Both the position numbers and the translations under genes were made by a program. From Candidatus Thiodiazotropha taylori (GTDB lineage Bacteria > Pseudomonadota > Gammaproteobacteria > Chromatiales > Chromatiaceae): a stretch of 6,682 bases of DNA. The stretch is taken from NCBI GenBank assembly GCA_019100305.1, contig JAHRHW010000247.1, positions 1-6,682 on the forward strand, written 5' to 3'. Below are positions 6,072 through 6,682 of the stretch, piece by piece. Positions within the stretch are counted from its first letter, which is position 1, and every line of letters starts with the position of its first letter. The notes beneath the pieces were generated by a model, which worked only from the letters and a program-made list of their open reading frames with translations, was not told the DNA's origin and searched no databases.

Positions 6072-6682
6072 TCAACAGATCCTGGGCAGAGGGTCATCTT
6101 CAAGCTCATCAAGTATGCGTGATCCACCCAGCTCGGTATGCAGTACAACAAAAGGGTCGTTAGTCTCAGTTTCGCCAATGATCCTGGCCTCTTCACCCCC
6201 AGGCAGCGCCTGCCAGCGCTGCAGTGCCTGATCGGCCTGATCGGCTGCGATGACGGCTACGACCCGTCCTTCGCAGGCCAGATAGAGTGGGTCGTAACCC
6301 AACATGTCGCAGACTGAGACGACCGGGTCCCGGAGCGGAATGGCCGATTGATCCAGATTGATACGCAGGCCGGTGCCACGACAGAGCTCATGGGCCACAG
6401 TTGCCAACCCACCACGGGTGGGATCACGCATAAAGCGAAGTCCCGACAAATCCAACAGCGCCTGGGTGAAGGGTAAGACACTGGCTGCATCCGACATCAG
6501 GTCACCGCGCAGACCAAACTGTTCGCGAGCCAGCATCACGGCAATCCCGTGATCGCCTACCGGTCCGCTGACCAGCAGTCGGTCACCTGGCTGAATCTGT
6601 GACATACCCAGGGTGATATCGGTTGCCTTGATCCCGATACCGGTGGTCGCCAGGTAGACACCGCCCCCTTCACCCCGTCGGA
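6072..6682 (-). CDS. hypE: Hydrogenase maturation factor HypE, C-terminal part (5' end beyond window)
   Basis: HypE makes the cyanide ligands of the [NiFe]-hydrogenase active site: HypF carbamoylates its C-terminal cysteine, HypE dehydrates this with ATP to a thiocyanate, and the CN goes to iron on HypC-HypD. The frame is open to the right edge, so M at 6605 is internal. The 202 visible residues begin RRGEGGGVYLATTGIG, as expected after the HypE ATP-binding half; about 130 N-terminal residues are missing against a usual 330-340. DRLLVSGPVGDHGIAVM and RDPTRGGLATVAHE are PurM/AIR-synthase-fold blocks, and NDPFVV occurs near the end. The end is DPLPRIC, the diagnostic catalytic C-terminal Cys; this excludes the related SelD and ThiL. 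No hydrogenase structural gene is in view; other hyp genes probably lie to the right. Confidence 0.96.
   Translation of the reverse strand, partial: RRGEGGGVYLATTGIGIKATDITLGMSQIQPGDRLLVSGPVGDHGIAVMLAREQFGLRGDLMSDAASVLPFTQALLDLSGLRFMRDPTRGGLATVAHELCRGTGLRINLDQSAIPLRDPVVSVCDMLGYDPLYLACEGRVVAVIAADQADQALQRWQALPGGEEARIIGETETNDPFVVLHTELGGSRILDELEDDPLPRIC

Noticed and set aside
5793..6231. Plus-strand open frames across the DUF364/hypE gap
   Set aside because: They overlap the start of the DUF364 gene and the end of hypE, have low-complexity or Ser-rich composition, and no ribosome site or known domain.
6072..6682. SelD or another PurM-fold enzyme
   Set aside because: The C-terminal PLPRIC with its final Cys and the RDPTRGG context are specific to HypE.
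1..6682. CRISPR arrays, tRNA or rRNA genes, insertion sequences, attachment sites
   Set aside because: I saw no regularly spaced repeats, tRNA-like cloverleaf, transposase or integrase, or terminal inverted repeats.

Overview
The window reads as chromosomal DNA of a gammaproteobacterium. The order rne < > rluC > HAD phosphatase > sppA is a familiar gammaproteobacterial block (the same order is known in Pseudomonas aeruginosa), and the start of RNase E (MKRMLINATQ) is the enterobacterial/pseudomonad type. Hydrogenase maturation gene hypE at the right edge, plus a possible NifA/sigma-54 type control region, suggest an organism with hydrogen metabolism and perhaps nitrogen fixation, such as a Chromatiales-like sulfur oxidiser. 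That last step is inference; no 16S, nif or sulfur gene is visible.

Layout. 1-1583 (minus): the N-terminal catalytic half of RNase E, cut by the left edge. 1584-2128: a 545-bp divergent gap with no convincing gene. It carries a good sigma-70 promoter pointing at rne (-10 at 2072-2077), a long rne leader of about 480 nt with several clean hairpins, and probably the rluC promoter. 2129-3085 (plus): rluC, 23S rRNA pseudouridine synthase, followed after 1 nt by a HAD-family phosphatase (3087-3746). 3800-4789 (plus): a short-form SppA S49 signal-peptide peptidase. 4790-4834: convergent junction with a small hairpin. 4835-5794 (minus): a DUF4213/DUF364 putative metal-chelation protein with an added charged C-terminal tail. 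5795-6071: a 277-bp gap holding, on the minus strand, a TGT-N10-ACA dyad, an IHF-like site and a -24/-12 element in the order expected of a NifA-activated sigma-54 promoter. 6072-6682 (minus): the C-terminal part of HypE, open at the right edge.

The left two thirds is housekeeping (mRNA decay, rRNA modification, phosphate-ester clean-up, membrane peptide disposal). The right third is metabolic accessory DNA: HypE makes the cyanide ligands of [NiFe]-hydrogenase. Its downstream neighbour is a putative metal-binding protein of unknown role that seems to have its own, nitrogen-fixation-style promoter. The junction after sppA is where the usual gammaproteobacterial order (maf, yceD, rpmF, plsX, fab genes) is broken. 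The most novel observation is the predicted sigma-54/NifA-like control of the DUF364 gene; the second is the structured rne leader.
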